NCBI RefSeq assembly: GCF_022601875.1
Contig: NZ_JAKVIP010000008.1
Location: 98,689 to 162,688, forward strand
Length of the DNA: 64,000 nt
Direction of reading: 5' to 3'
DNA from: Chryseobacterium sp. SSA4.19
Lineage (GTDB): Bacteria; Bacteroidota; Bacteroidia; Flavobacteriales; Weeksellaceae
Within the stretch, counting starts at the first letter, position 1. Each line of letters begins with the position of its first letter. The notes below the pieces were generated by a model. It did no database searches, was not told the DNA's origin, and saw nothing but the letters and a program-made list of their open reading frames with translations. Made by a program: the position numbers and the translations under genes. This document shows positions 18,205 to 26,936 of the stretch, in pieces.

Positions 18205-19416
18205 ATGGGCATCAAGAGAAAAATAAAAAATTATATCTATTTAAAAAATCATTATCCTTTATCAGATAAAACCATTACTCCTGATAAAAATAAAAAAAAC
18301 ATACTTATTGTAGACAGTCAGATCCCTACATTTGACAAAGACTCAGGATCAAACCGTATTACTGAAATAGCGGCTTTCTTAGCTAAAAATTATAATGTTT
18401 ACTTAATGAATTGGCTAAAACCAATTCCAAAAGTTGAAGAGAAAAAATATATTCAAAATTTTAGTAATTACAATGTCATTGTATACACCCCATTTATCAA
18501 TAAATATGGTATAATGCGTGGCAAAAAGCATTTCTTAAATAAAATCTCATCAAATGTCGATTATATATGGTGTCATAGGCCGGAGATTTACAAATATTAT
18601 CTGGAATTTTTTAGAGAAAAAATGCCTCAGGCAAAAATAATATATGATATGGTTGATATTCATTTTTTAAGAATGGAAAGAGGCCAAGAGATACATTTTG
18701 ATAAAAAAAGAAAAAAGGAAATTGAATATTATAAAAATATAGAAACTGAACTTAGTAAGCAGGCTGATAAAATTGTTGTTATAAGTGAACAAGAGAAAGA
18801 ATTTATGATGAACTTTATAGATGAATCTAAATTATTTACAATAAGTAATGTTCATGATTTAAAAGTTCAGCCAAAAGAAATGCCACCTTTTGAAAAAAGA
18901 GCAGGAATTTTCTTTATAGGATCGTTTCTTCACGATCCAAATGTAGATGCTGTCAGATTTTTATATAATAAAATCCTACCAATTGTTTGGCAGAGTTTAC
19001 CAAATTTAAAAGTTTTTATTATCGGTCATGAAGTGCCGGAAGATATTTTAAAAATGCAATCGGAACTTTTTGAAGTGAAAGGTTTTGTAGAAAATATAAT
19101 CCCCTACTATGAAAATTGTTTCGCATCCATATCACCGTTGCGATATGGTGCAGGTGTTAAGGGTAAGATTGGACAGGCATTGGAATATACACTTCCCATA
19201 GTTACAACAAATATTGGTGCAGAAGGAATGTTTTTGAAAAATAAAGTAACAGCATTGATTTCAGATAATGAAGATTTTAAAAAATTTGCCGAAAACATTA
19301 TTGAAATTTGTTCTAATAAAACAATTTGGGAAACTTTACATAATAATTCCGAAAAAGCAATTTATCCATTTTCAATTGAAGCTCAAAAAGATGAAATGAA
19401 TAGATTATTATCATGA
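18205..19416 (+). CDS. family 4 glycosyltransferase (glycosyl transferases group 1)
   Basis: This 403-residue GT-B enzyme has an N-terminal half with ILIVDSQIPTFDKDSGSNR and YIWCHRPEIY. The C-terminal group 1 domain has GIFFIGSFLHDPNVDAVRF, VFIIGHEVPEDI, and the late block SPLRYGAGVKGKIGQALEY with the acidic EYTLPIVTTNIGAEGM that binds the nucleotide sugar. Similar proteins often join a group 1 domain to rhamnan or O-antigen assembly. It is the last rightward gene of the operon and is AT-rich compared with rocD. It ends 8 bp from the convergent GT2 gene with no terminator visible between them. Confidence 0.8.
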   Translation: MGIKRKIKNYIYLKNHYPLSDKTITPDKNKKNILIVDSQIPTFDKDSGSNRITEIAAFLAKNYNVYLMNWLKPIPKVEEKKYIQNFSNYNVIVYTPFINKYGIMRGKKHFLNKISSNVDYIWCHRPEIYKYYLEFFREKMPQAKIIYDMVDIHFLRMERGQEIHFDKKRKKEIEYYKNIETELSKQADKIVVISEQEKEFMMNFIDESKLFTISNVHDLKVQPKEMPPFEKRAGIFFIGSFLHDPNVDAVRFLYNKILPIVWQSLPNLKVFIIGHEVPEDILKMQSELFEVKGFVENIIPYYENCFASISPLRYGAGVKGKIGQALEYTLPIVTTNIGAEGMFLKNKVTALISDNEDFKKFAENIIEICSNKTIWETLHNNSEKAIYPFSIEAQKDEMNRLLS

Positions 19417-19424
19417 CAACTAAA

Positions 19425-20315
19425 CTAAATAAGCTTTTTAAACTCACCTTCAAAAACAGCTTTTATTTGAGAAATAAAATTTAAGAAATTAGTAGTGAAA
19501 TTTCCTTTTGTGCTAAAAAGTTTCTTTTGTGCTTCATATAAAAATTTTGAAATTAATTTTTTGTGAGGCAATTTGTATAATCTACATAAAAAAATCCTGT
19601 TTCTCGTCATGTAAAAATTTTGAAAAGTATCTTGTTTGCTCATTTCATGATAGGCAATTTGTGTAGTAATAATTGCCTGTTTTGCATTTGGAATATTTTT
19701 TAATCTATAACACCATTCTGTTTCTTCAAAATACATAAAAAAATCATCTCTCATCAGTCCAATAAGATCAAGAGTTTCTTTTTTGAACATAATAGCACTT
19801 CCATTAACATAATCAATAGCAGTATTAAATTCAGGAATTTCAACTTCATTTATTTTTTTTCCCCCATTTGTATGACTAGCTTCAAAAAAATTATCTACAT
19901 CTACTTTTCCTCCATCGGAAAAAATAAATTCTCTGTCATATTTATCACAAATCCTAGGTCCCACAAAAAATAAATTCTCATTTCTTTTAATTATATTGTA
20001 TAAATTTTCTACTACTTCGTTAGAAATCTCTATATCAGGGTTTAAAATTAAGAAGTAATGTTTATTATCATGAATAGCTTTTTCAATAGCTAATCTATTT
20101 CCTTTTGCATATCCCGAATTTTCTCCAGATTGTATAAAGTTGAGTTGTTTATTTGTAGTGTACTCTTTTAATTTTGTTTGATGATCTGGAGTGGAATCAT
20201 TATCAACAATATAGAAAGAAGAAGTATCTATCCCTTCACCAATTAATTTGCTTACTTGATTTACAATTTTATCAGTGGAATTGTAGTTTAATATTATTAT
20301 TGCTAGGCTATTCAT
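19425..20315 (-). CDS. family 2 glycosyltransferase (rhamnosyltransferase/WbbL-like)
   Basis: This 296-residue GT2 has AIIILNYNSTDKI, FYIVDNDSTPDHQTK, GENSGYAKGNR, LILNPDIEIS (metal-binding Asp in a DPD-like position), and FMYFEETEWCYRL, the pattern of O-antigen rhamnosyltransferases. It is transcribed against the operon, from its own promoter (TTG at 20347-20349, TATTTTTG at 20320-20327), with the box only 4 bp from the ATG; the mRNA is probably leaderless. It is very AT-rich, which with the opposite orientation suggests a later addition to the glycan locus. Confidence 0.8.
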   Translation of the reverse strand: MNSLAIIILNYNSTDKIVNQVSKLIGEGIDTSSFYIVDNDSTPDHQTKLKEYTTNKQLNFIQSGENSGYAKGNRLAIEKAIHDNKHYFLILNPDIEISNEVVENLYNIIKRNENLFFVGPRICDKYDREFIFSDGGKVDVDNFFEASHTNGGKKINEVEIPEFNTAIDYVNGSAIMFKKETLDLIGLMRDDFFMYFEETEWCYRLKNIPNAKQAIITTQIAYHEMSKQDTFQNFYMTRNRIFLCRLYKLPHKKLISKFLYEAQKKLFSTKGNFTTNFLNFISQIKAVFEGEFKKLI

Positions 20316-20319
20316 CCAT

Positions 20320-20349
20320 CAAAAATAATAATTACTTATAAGAGAACAA
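20320..20349 (-). promoter_or_regulatory. promoter of the convergent GT2 gene
   Basis: On the minus strand TTG (20349-20347) is followed after 19 bp by TATTTTTG (20327-20320), a full Bacteroidota promoter. The ATG at 20315 follows the box after only 4 bp, implying a leaderless or nearly leaderless transcript. Confidence 0.7.
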
Positions 20350-20380
20350 GAATTTATATATTTAAAATAAACAATTGAAT

Positions 20381-20418
20381 AAAAAACACGAAGTTAGAAT
20401 TCTAACTTCGTGTTTTTT
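20381..20418 (-). terminator. strong bidirectional terminator after MACPF gene 2
   Basis: Perfect 19-base arms, AAAAAACACGAAGTTAGAA (20381-20399) and its reverse complement (20400-20418), meet at GAATTC. A/T runs at both ends make it active in either direction. It lies 19 bp downstream of the stop of the leftward MACPF gene. Confidence 0.85.
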
Positions 20419-20436
20419 GTGATTATTTTTAACAAA

Positions 20437-21855
20437 CTAGTTTGCAGGAATATAAAAGGCAATACCTTCTCTAGTCCAATAACTTGCAGGTCCCATATTT
20501 GAATTTGTTGTAAGATAATGATCTGTGCCGTGATTAGCTCTATAGCTGTAAACAGCAACCCTTCCGGCAGCTGGATCCTTATATGCGTAAAAAGCAACTC
20601 CCATATACACATTCCAGTATGAAGAAGGTTGTAGTGAGCTGGCTTGTGTAAAATAATGATCACCTCCCGAAGTACTCTTATAACCATAAATTGGTACTGT
20701 ATCTGCAGCTCTATACTTGAAAGCTTTAAAAGCAGGCCCTTCATTTATCCAATAAGATGAAGGCTGAAGATTTGATTCAAATGTAAAGAAGTGTGTACTG
20801 TCCGGTTCATTTTTATAACCATAAAGTGCCATAGCAAAGTACTCAAGTGATACCTGATTATTCAAAAGATACTGATCTACATACGTTTTAATCTGAGCTT
20901 TTTTAACCGGGTCTTTTATCAGATCATATATTAAAATTAAGCCATTATTACCAAAATCAACCAAAACAGAATTATTAACTGTAGAGCTGTTTTGCCAATT
21001 AGATATATTTATTTTCGGATTAGATTGGTCTAAATTTAACTCTCCAAGTAACCCTTTTGAAGCGTCTCCCCCACGAGTTCTATAAGACAGTTTTTTAGAA
21101 TAATTCTGGCTTGATTCAGTAGTATTTACGTCATTTGTAACGTCAACATTAAAAATATCTTTCATTCCGGCTTTCACTCCAACTCTTGCTGCATATTCTC
21201 GGTTCTGATTTGTTGTTTCCGATTGATATACAGCTTCAAGTTTAGCACCTGTATAGATGTCAACCAACACATGAGTTCCATAATCCTGAACAATTTGTTG
21301 TGGTGTCTTAGTCTGTAAATCCTGAATGAATTGCGGAGTCAGATAATCGCCTAACATATCATTTGTAGCATTAAATCTTAACCGCTTTTGCTTAATTGTC
21401 AGATTATAGCTCCCATAAATATATTTAGCATCAAATTTATTATTATTTGTTACTGCAGAATTAAAAGCAACTGAGAGTGTTTTTTTAAACAGTGGAACAT
21501 TTGCCGTAACTCCAACTTTTGTTGAAACCATTTTAGAATAAGATTCTGCATTTTCTCCATATTCTTCAACATAATCTTGGGAAAAAATGTTTCCTGAAAT
21601 TAATCTTGCTGCCTGCTCAGTTTTAAATCTCTCAATATCAATAACTGGTGCACCTGCAGAATTAGCATTTGCATACTCTCCCGCACCGTCGTACCCGTGA
21701 CCCAAAACATCATAAATACCATCACCAAGTGATTTAGCCGCTGAACGGTTATTATCTGAAATCGTTTCTGTAAGAGAATCTGTTATTTCTTCTCTACATG
21801 ATGTCATGAATAGTAATAGCAATGCGCTAAAATAAAATGAAATTTGTTTTTTCAT
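20437..21855 (-). CDS. MACPF lipoprotein 2 with C-terminal DUF5648-like repeats
   Basis: This 472-residue protein has a lipoprotein signal ending MTSC followed by REEI; an acidic pair just after the Cys resembles the Bacteroidota surface lipoprotein export signal. The MACPF domain (about 45-345) has LGHGYDGAGEYANANSAG, DYGTHVLVDI (His195) and YRTRGGDAS. After it come about three DUF5648-like repeats of roughly 40 residues, each with a Y-Y--N/S...H-FT/YLT...P-SYW core (THFFTFESN, DHYFTQASS, DHYLTTNSN). These are probably a ligand-binding module. MACPF 1 (10440) lacks it. The toxin is expected on the cell surface or released in vesicles. It has its own promoter box and terminator and stands between the glycan locus and a mannose-isomerase-type cupin. 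Confidence 0.85.
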   Translation of the reverse strand: MKKQISFYFSALLLLFMTSCREEITDSLTETISDNNRSAAKSLGDGIYDVLGHGYDGAGEYANANSAGAPVIDIERFKTEQAARLISGNIFSQDYVEEYGENAESYSKMVSTKVGVTANVPLFKKTLSVAFNSAVTNNNKFDAKYIYGSYNLTIKQKRLRFNATNDMLGDYLTPQFIQDLQTKTPQQIVQDYGTHVLVDIYTGAKLEAVYQSETTNQNREYAARVGVKAGMKDIFNVDVTNDVNTTESSQNYSKKLSYRTRGGDASKGLLGELNLDQSNPKINISNWQNSSTVNNSVLVDFGNNGLILIYDLIKDPVKKAQIKTYVDQYLLNNQVSLEYFAMALYGYKNEPDSTHFFTFESNLQPSSYWINEGPAFKAFKYRAADTVPIYGYKSTSGGDHYFTQASSLQPSSYWNVYMGVAFYAYKDPAAGRVAVYSYRANHGTDHYLTTNSNMGPASYWTREGIAFYIPAN

Positions 21856-21879
21856 AAATAAATATTTAGTTGTTCAAAG

Positions 21880-21887
21880 CAAATATA
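21880..21887 (-). promoter_or_regulatory. -7 box of MACPF gene 2
   Basis: CAAATATA on the plus strand reads TATATTTG on the minus strand, fitting TAnnTTTG, 24 bp upstream of the ATG at 21855. The -33 element is not clear. Confidence 0.5.
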
Positions 21888-22197
21888 AATTCACAAGCTT
21901 TTGAAAAAAAATATTTATTAATGATAAATATCACAAAATAAAGAATTAAAATACAGTTAAAAAATCCTTAATATAATAAATAAAATACATAATAATCAGA
22001 ACTCATTTAAACTTCTTAGTAAACTTTATCTGACAATTATAATTAGTTTTGAGACCAATTTCACATACAAAAATTTCATTGATGAATTATCACTTCACAA
22101 ATTAAAATATTGAACATCAACTTAATAAGCATTTGAATAAAATTTAAAATCCTTAAATTAAAAATAGTTAATCTACAAAATTATTTTATGAATAATA
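21888..22197. other. AT-rich intergenic stretch without genes
   Basis: About 310 bp between the MACPF 2 promoter box and the end of the cupin gene. It is extremely AT-rich, with stop codons in all frames, no convincing hairpin and no recognisable repeat. I see nothing else in it. Confidence 0.6.
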
Positions 22198-22542
22198 TTA
22201 GTTTCTTTTATACTCATCGTCCAATCTCACAATATCATCCTCTCCAAAATAAGTGCCCGTCTGAACTTCAATGAAAACAACAGGCTTTTCGGAAAGATTC
22301 ATCATACGGTGTTTTGCACCTAACGGAATAAAAATACTTTCTCCGTACGCAAGGTTAATTTCTTTGTCATCCAGCACAACAGTTGCGTCCCCTTCGATGA
22401 TCGTCCATTGTTCCTGTCTCTTATGATGATATTGGTAAGACAGCTTCTGCCCCGGATCTACCTCAATTCTTTTTAATTTATAATTCGGCTCATCTGCCAG
22501 GACAAAATATTTCCCCCAAGGTCTTTCTCCGATTTCTAACAT
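22198..22542 (-). CDS. mannose-6-phosphate isomerase-type cupin (ManC C-terminal-like)
   Basis: This 114-residue cupin begins ERPWGKYFVL, the usual start of the isomerase domain of type II phosphomannose isomerase/GDP-mannose pyrophosphorylase. It contains the cupin metal motif as PGQKLSYQYHHKRQEQW and the later GESIFIPLGAKHRMMN. Stand-alone versions of about 115-120 residues are common in Bacteroidota and may make mannose-6-phosphate for GDP-sugars, which fits the nearby glycan locus. It is transcribed divergently from gltX. Catalytic activity is inferred from family. Confidence 0.8.
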   Translation of the reverse strand: MLEIGERPWGKYFVLADEPNYKLKRIEVDPGQKLSYQYHHKRQEQWTIIEGDATVVLDDKEINLAYGESIFIPLGAKHRMMNLSEKPVVFIEVQTGTYFGEDDIVRLDDEYKRN

Positions 22543-22564
22543 AATTAGTTTTCATTATTTTGTA

Positions 22565-22595
22565 CAAATGTAAATATTCAAATCAAAAAACCCAA
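22565..22595 (-). promoter_or_regulatory. promoter of the cupin gene
   Basis: Minus-strand TACATTTG (22572-22565) lies 22 bp before the ATG at 22542, with a TTG (22595-22593) 20 bp upstream of the box. It is back to back with the gltX promoter. Confidence 0.55.
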
Positions 22596-22636
22596 TAACC
22601 AAAACATTAAACCTCCTTAAAACACATAATTTTAAG

Positions 22637-22644
22637 TAAATTTG
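22637..22644 (+). promoter_or_regulatory. -7 box of gltX (TAAATTTG)
   Basis: TAAATTTG fits TAnnTTTG and lies 18 bp before ATG 22663. Its TTG at 22642 is the first codon of the longest open frame, so that longer frame cannot be the real start. Confidence 0.6.
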
Positions 22645-22662
22645 CACCAAAATTTTATTGAT

Positions 22663-24168
22663 ATGGAGAAAGTAAGAGTTCGTTTTGCTCCAAGTCCTAC
22701 CGGACCTTTACATTTGGGAGGCGTAAGAACCGCATTATATGATTATCTTTTTGCGAAGAACCAAGGTGGGGAATTTATATTGAGAATAGAAGATACCGAC
22801 ACCGCAAGATATGTGGAAGGCGCAGAAGAATATATTGAAGAAGCCCTTGAATGGTGCGGGATTATTGCCGATGAAAGCCCTAAAAAAGGGGGAAGATTCG
22901 CTCCATACAGACAATCTGAAAGAAGAGATATTTACGACAGATATACAGAGAAAATTCTTAAAACAGATTATGCATATATTGCTTTCGATACCGCTGAAGA
23001 GTTGGATGCAATCCGAGCTGAATATGAAGCCAAAGGCGATGTTTTCTCCTATGACAATAAAACCAGAAATAGGTTAAAAAACAGTCTTACCCTTTCTGAG
23101 GATGAGGTTCAGAAATTACTTGATCAAAACATTCCGTATGTGGTAAGATTCAAAATGCCTGTTGACAGGACGTTAAATCTTGTGGATATTATCCGTGGAA
23201 ATTCTTCCGTAAATACCAACACATTAGACGATAAAGTGCTGGTAAAAAATGACGGAATGCCAACGTACCATTTCGCCAATATTATCGATGACCATGAAAT
23301 GGAAATTTCTCATGTGATTCGTGGAGAAGAATGGCTGCCGTCTTTAGGTTTACATACTCTATTATATGAAGCCATGGGTTGGGAAGCACCTCAGTTTGCC
23401 CATCTTCCATTGATTTTAAAGCCTGAGGGAAAAGGAAAATTAAGCAAAAGAGATGGTGATAAATTCGGATTCCCGGTTTTCCCGTTAGATTTTACGGATC
23501 CTGCTACAGGAAATATTTCAAAAGGTTACAGAGAGAGCGGTTATCTTCCTGAAGCCTTCATTAATATGGTAGCACTTTTGGGTTGGTCACCTGCGGATGA
23601 TAAAGAAATTTTATCGCTGGACGAAATGGCAAAAGAATTCGATTTAAATAAAGTTCACAAAGCAGGAGCACGATTCAGCAAAGAAAAAGCAGAGTGGTTC
23701 AATCATCAATACCTGCAGCTTATATCAGATGAAGAACTGCTTCAGATTTTAAAAAGTTCAGATTTAGATTTAGCGATAGGAGATGGAAAGCTGATCAAGA
23801 TTATTCATCTGATGAAGGAAAGAGCTACTTTTCCGAAAGATATTTATGAAAACGGAAAATTCTTTTTTGAAGCACCGGTTTCTTATGATGAAAAAGCCTC
23901 TAAAAAAGCATGGAATGACGAAACTTCTGCTATTTTGGATGAACTTGCTACAAATCTTGAATCTGCTGAATTTAATTCTGATAATTTAAAACAAACGGTT
24001 CATGATTTTGCGGAAGGCAAAGGCTTGGGAATGGGTAAAGTGATGATGCCGCTTCGTTTGGCATTGGTTGGAGAGTTAAAAGGCCCGGACGTTCCCGACA
24101 TCCTGGAAATCCTTGGTAAAGAGGAAAGTATCTCCAGAATACACAATGCGATCAATAATTTTAAATAG
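22663..24168 (+). CDS. gltX: glutamate--tRNA ligase
   Basis: GltX charges tRNA-Glu with glutamate in the cytoplasm. The 501-residue protein starts MEKVRVRFAPSPTG, with the class I HIGH-type motif HLGG, FILRIEDTD, the catalytic-domain segment GEEWLPS, and the KMSKS-type loop KLSKRDGD, then an anticodon-binding alpha-helical C-terminal domain. Length is normal. Start ATG 22663 was chosen over the upstream TTG, which belongs to the promoter box. It is divergent from the cupin and followed by accA on the same strand, with accA having its own promoter box. Confidence 0.97.
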   Translation: MEKVRVRFAPSPTGPLHLGGVRTALYDYLFAKNQGGEFILRIEDTDTARYVEGAEEYIEEALEWCGIIADESPKKGGRFAPYRQSERRDIYDRYTEKILKTDYAYIAFDTAEELDAIRAEYEAKGDVFSYDNKTRNRLKNSLTLSEDEVQKLLDQNIPYVVRFKMPVDRTLNLVDIIRGNSSVNTNTLDDKVLVKNDGMPTYHFANIIDDHEMEISHVIRGEEWLPSLGLHTLLYEAMGWEAPQFAHLPLILKPEGKGKLSKRDGDKFGFPVFPLDFTDPATGNISKGYRESGYLPEAFINMVALLGWSPADDKEILSLDEMAKEFDLNKVHKAGARFSKEKAEWFNHQYLQLISDEELLQILKSSDLDLAIGDGKLIKIIHLMKERATFPKDIYENGKFFFEAPVSYDEKASKKAWNDETSAILDELATNLESAEFNSDNLKQTVHDFAEGKGLGMGKVMMPLRLALVGELKGPDVPDILEILGKEESISRIHNAINNFK

Positions 24169-24185
24169 ATTTTCATAATTTTTCA

Positions 24186-24193
24186 TACATTTG
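24186..24193 (+). promoter_or_regulatory. -7 box of accA (TACATTTG)
   Basis: TACATTTG matches TAnnTTTG and ends 22 bp before the accA ATG at 24216, in the 47-bp gap after gltX. Confidence 0.55.
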
Positions 24194-24215
24194 AAAGATT
24201 TAATTTACTTCAAGA

Positions 24216-25172
24216 ATGGAATATTTAAGTTTCGAACTTCCTATAAAAGAATTAATGGACCAATACCAAACGTGTTCTTTAGTAGGAGAAGAAAGTGGTG
24301 TTGATGTAAAATTAGCATGTAGCCAGATCGAGGATAAAATCTTAGAAAAGAAAAAAGAGATCTATGGAAATCTTACTCCCTGGCAGAGAGTCCAGCTTTC
24401 CCGTCATCCGGATCGTCCTTATACCTTGGACTATATCAACGGAATGGTGGATAAAGGAAGCTTCCTGGAACTTCACGGCGACCGGAATTTCGCAGATGAT
24501 CCTGCCATGATCGGCGGTTTGGCAACCCTTGATGGCCAGAAAGTAATGATTATCGGAACCCAGAAAGGAAGAACGACCAAAGAAAGGCAGCACAGAAGAT
24601 TCGGAATGCCCAATCCTGAAGGGTACCGTAAAGCATTAAGGCTGATGAAGCTTGCTGAAAAATTCAGAATCCCTGTAATCACTTTAGTAGATACACCGGG
24701 AGCTTATCCTGGTCTGGAAGCAGAAGAAAGAGGACAAGGCGAAGCCATTGCCAGAAATATTTTTGAAATGACCATGCTTAAAACACCTATCTTTACCTAC
24801 ATCATCGGTGAAGGGGCCAGCGGAGGAGCACTGGGAATTGGTGTAGGAAACAAAGTATATATGTTGGAAAATACATGGTATACAGTAATTGCGCCTGAAA
24901 GCTGCTCATCAATCCTCTGGAGAAACTGGGATCATAAAGAAGATGCAGCCAACGCATTAAATCTTACTCCGAAAGATGCCTTAAGAGAGAAATTTATTGA
25001 CGGAATTGTAGAAGAACCTCTGGGAGGAGCACATTATGACCCCGAAACAACGTATTTAAATTTGAAAGCTTCAATTTTACAGAATATTAAAGCTTTTTCA
25101 AAATTCACAGGAAAAGAACTTGAAACCCATAGACAGGATAAATTCATTGCGATGGGACAGTTTAAAGGATAA
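24216..25172 (+). CDS. accA: acetyl-CoA carboxylase carboxyltransferase subunit alpha
   Basis: AccA is half of the carboxyltransferase that moves CO2 from biotin to acetyl-CoA to make malonyl-CoA, the first step of fatty-acid synthesis. The 318-residue protein has [55 protein letters not shown] and the oxyanion-hole region [12 protein letters not shown]. Length is standard for the family. It is single here; accB, accC and accD are not in the window. A bidirectional terminator separates it from the convergent gene. Confidence 0.97.
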   Translation: MEYLSFELPIKELMDQYQTCSLVGEESGVDVKLACSQIEDKILEKKKEIYGNLTPWQRVQLSRHPDRPYTLDYINGMVDKGSFLELHGDRNFADDPAMIGGLATLDGQKVMIIGTQKGRTTKERQHRRFGMPNPEGYRKALRLMKLAEKFRIPVITLVDTPGAYPGLEAEERGQGEAIARNIFEMTMLKTPIFTYIIGEGASGGALGIGVGNKVYMLENTWYTVIAPESCSSILWRNWDHKEDAANALNLTPKDALREKFIDGIVEEPLGGAHYDPETTYLNLKASILQNIKAFSKFTGKELETHRQDKFIAMGQFKG

Positions 25173-25178
25173 TCAAAT

Positions 25179-25210
25179 AAAAACGGTTAAGAGAATTCTT
25201 AACCGTTTTT
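25179..25210. terminator. bidirectional terminator between accA and DUF6759-like gene
   Basis: Thirteen-base perfect arms AAAAACGGTTAAG (25179-25191) and CTTAACCGTTTTT (25198-25210) with a six-base loop, placed between two convergent genes. Confidence 0.85.
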
Positions 25211-25230
25211 ATTTACATCTCTGCAGTATT

Positions 25231-25944
25231 TTATTCGCTTAGGTTTAATTCAATCTCAATATCCTTACTGATTTTCTTTAACGATGAATATTTAGCATCA
25301 CAAACCAGGGTCGTCAGAATATATTCTCCTTTTTCTACGAGCAGAAAGTTTTGACTATTGGCCGGAACATCCAGGTTATAATATTTCTTGCCGTTAATTT
25401 TTACTATCAGATTACATTTTGACCTGTTTTTAATATTAATATAAGCTTCTTTATCCATCGGATCATTATTGAAAAGATGGGTGAGCATTGCAGCAGTTCT
25501 TTTATTCTGTTCGCTTGGTCCTGCTGCCTTTTTACTCGAAGCTGGTGCCACACTTGCATAATTTACGGTTCTGTCCGGAATTACAGCGTTTTTTGTTGTT
25601 GTATTAGAAGCCAAAGCTTTGGATTTATTAAGGCTGTTATCTAAGACCAGCTGCTTAACCTTATTCTCACTCAAGGGCTTTATTGTCGGCTTAGCTTCAG
25701 GAGAGTTGTTGGCCATAACAATCTGCATGAGCTTTCTCTTGAAATAGTCTGTTTTTGCATGCCCCGGATTCTGTTTCAGAAATCCTGCTACAATTCTGGC
25801 TTCGGCTGTAGCTTCTGCATCACTTTCCGTATAGATAATAGCCGTTTCCTTCTCTACAATAGCTTTGGATTTTGTTTTTTTCTTTTTTTGTGAAAATCCC
25901 AAAGTAAATATGCATATAAACAGGAGGAAAAATATTTTTTTCAT
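25231..25944 (-). CDS. secreted DUF6759-like protein, copy A
   Basis: This 237-residue protein has a signal peptide (FFLLFICIFTLGFSQ), a low-complexity middle, and a C-terminal domain of about 80 residues: LTHLFNNDPMDKEAYINIKNRSKCNLIVKI, YYNLDVPANSQNFLLVEKGEYILTTLVCDAKY. The same domain occurs in the genes at 38010 and 39705 (NKSDCNIIVRI, NKSRCNIVLTV; GDYLFTSIVCGAQY). I believe it is the domain called DUF6759, common in Chryseobacterium, but cannot confirm the name. Probably periplasmic or outer-membrane associated. It is convergent with accA and lies back to back with tsf. Function unknown. Confidence 0.75.
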   Translation of the reverse strand: MKKIFFLLFICIFTLGFSQKKKKTKSKAIVEKETAIIYTESDAEATAEARIVAGFLKQNPGHAKTDYFKRKLMQIVMANNSPEAKPTIKPLSENKVKQLVLDNSLNKSKALASNTTTKNAVIPDRTVNYASVAPASSKKAAGPSEQNKRTAAMLTHLFNNDPMDKEAYINIKNRSKCNLIVKINGKKYYNLDVPANSQNFLLVEKGEYILTTLVCDAKYSSLKKISKDIEIELNLSE

Positions 25945-26019
25945 TAAATGAACATTTAAAATTTTATTAAATATGTAAATAACGCAAAAAGTCAGTTTTT
26001 AGTTTGTCATTAAAATCAT

Positions 26020-26027
26020 TATCTTTG
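26020..26027 (+). promoter_or_regulatory. -7 box upstream of tsf (TATCTTTG)
   Basis: TATCTTTG fits TAnnTTTG and gives tsf its own transcript with a leader of roughly 55 bp before ATG 26088. tsf is usually read from the rpsB promoter, so a private promoter matters here. The -33 element is not convincing. Confidence 0.5.
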
Positions 26028-26087
26028 CACTGCTTTAAAATTAAGCTAAAAATTAATACTAATCTTAAATATAAAATAATACATATT

Positions 26088-26912
26088 ATGTCTTATACAC
26101 CAGTAGCTGCTGACGTAGCAAAATTGAGAAACCAAACGGGTGCAGGTATGATGGACTGCAAAAAAGCTTTAGTTGAGGCTGAAGGAGATTTCGAAAAAGC
26201 AGTAGATATCCTTCGAAAAAAAGGACAGAAAGTAGCTGCTAACAGAGCTGACAGAGACTCCAGTGAAGGGGTTGTTATTGCAAGAGTAAATGAAGACAAT
26301 ACATTAGGTGCTGTTATTTCTTTGAACTGCGAAACTGATTTCGTTGCCAAAAACGAAGCATTCATTGAGTTAGCTTATGAACTGGCTGAGATGGCGATCT
26401 TTGCTGCTACTAAAGAAGAGTTTTTAGCTACAGATTTCCACGGAATCACTATTGCTGAAAAATTGGTTGAGCAGACAGGTGTTATCGGTGAAAAAATTGA
26501 AATCGGTGCTTTCGAAAGACTTGAAGGCCCTTATCTTGGAGCTTACATACACGCTGGAAACAAAATTGCTGCGATCACTGCACTTTCTGCTAATGTAGAA
26601 GGAGCTAACGAAGCTGCTAAATCTGTTTCTATGCAGGTAGCTGCTATGAACCCGATTGCTCTTGACGAAAATGCTGTTTCTCAGGAAACGATTGATAAAG
26701 AATTAGAAATCGAAAGACATAAACTTACTGAAGAAGGTAAGCCTGCAAACATCATCGACAATATCCTTAAAGGTAAAATGCAGAGATTCTACAAAGACAA
26801 TACTCTGGTACACCAGGATTTCATTAAAGACGGAAGCATGTCAGTTGCTGACTATGTAAAATCAATAAACGGAGATCTTAAAGTAACAGGATTTGTACGA
26901 GTAAGCATCTAA
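26088..26912 (+). CDS. tsf: translation elongation factor Ts
   Basis: EF-Ts recycles EF-Tu by releasing GDP. The 274-residue protein starts MSYTPVAADVAKLRNQTGAGMMDCKKAL, with the TGAGMMDCK signature and the second EF-Ts signature region ISLNCETDFVAKNE. The longer open frame upstream adds about 28 non-family residues starting in the promoter region and was rejected. rpsB lies 13 kb away on the opposite strand, whereas the two are normally adjacent and cotranscribed in this order. A strong terminator follows. Confidence 0.97.
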   Translation: MSYTPVAADVAKLRNQTGAGMMDCKKALVEAEGDFEKAVDILRKKGQKVAANRADRDSSEGVVIARVNEDNTLGAVISLNCETDFVAKNEAFIELAYELAEMAIFAATKEEFLATDFHGITIAEKLVEQTGVIGEKIEIGAFERLEGPYLGAYIHAGNKIAAITALSANVEGANEAAKSVSMQVAAMNPIALDENAVSQETIDKELEIERHKLTEEGKPANIIDNILKGKMQRFYKDNTLVHQDFIKDGSMSVADYVKSINGDLKVTGFVRVSI

Positions 26913-26936
26913 TCCCTTAAAGATACGAATATCAGT

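Noticed and set aside
20394..20744. Leftward 116-residue frame at the end of MACPF gene 2
   Set aside because: It is an alternative frame across the DUF5648-like repeats and the terminator stem.
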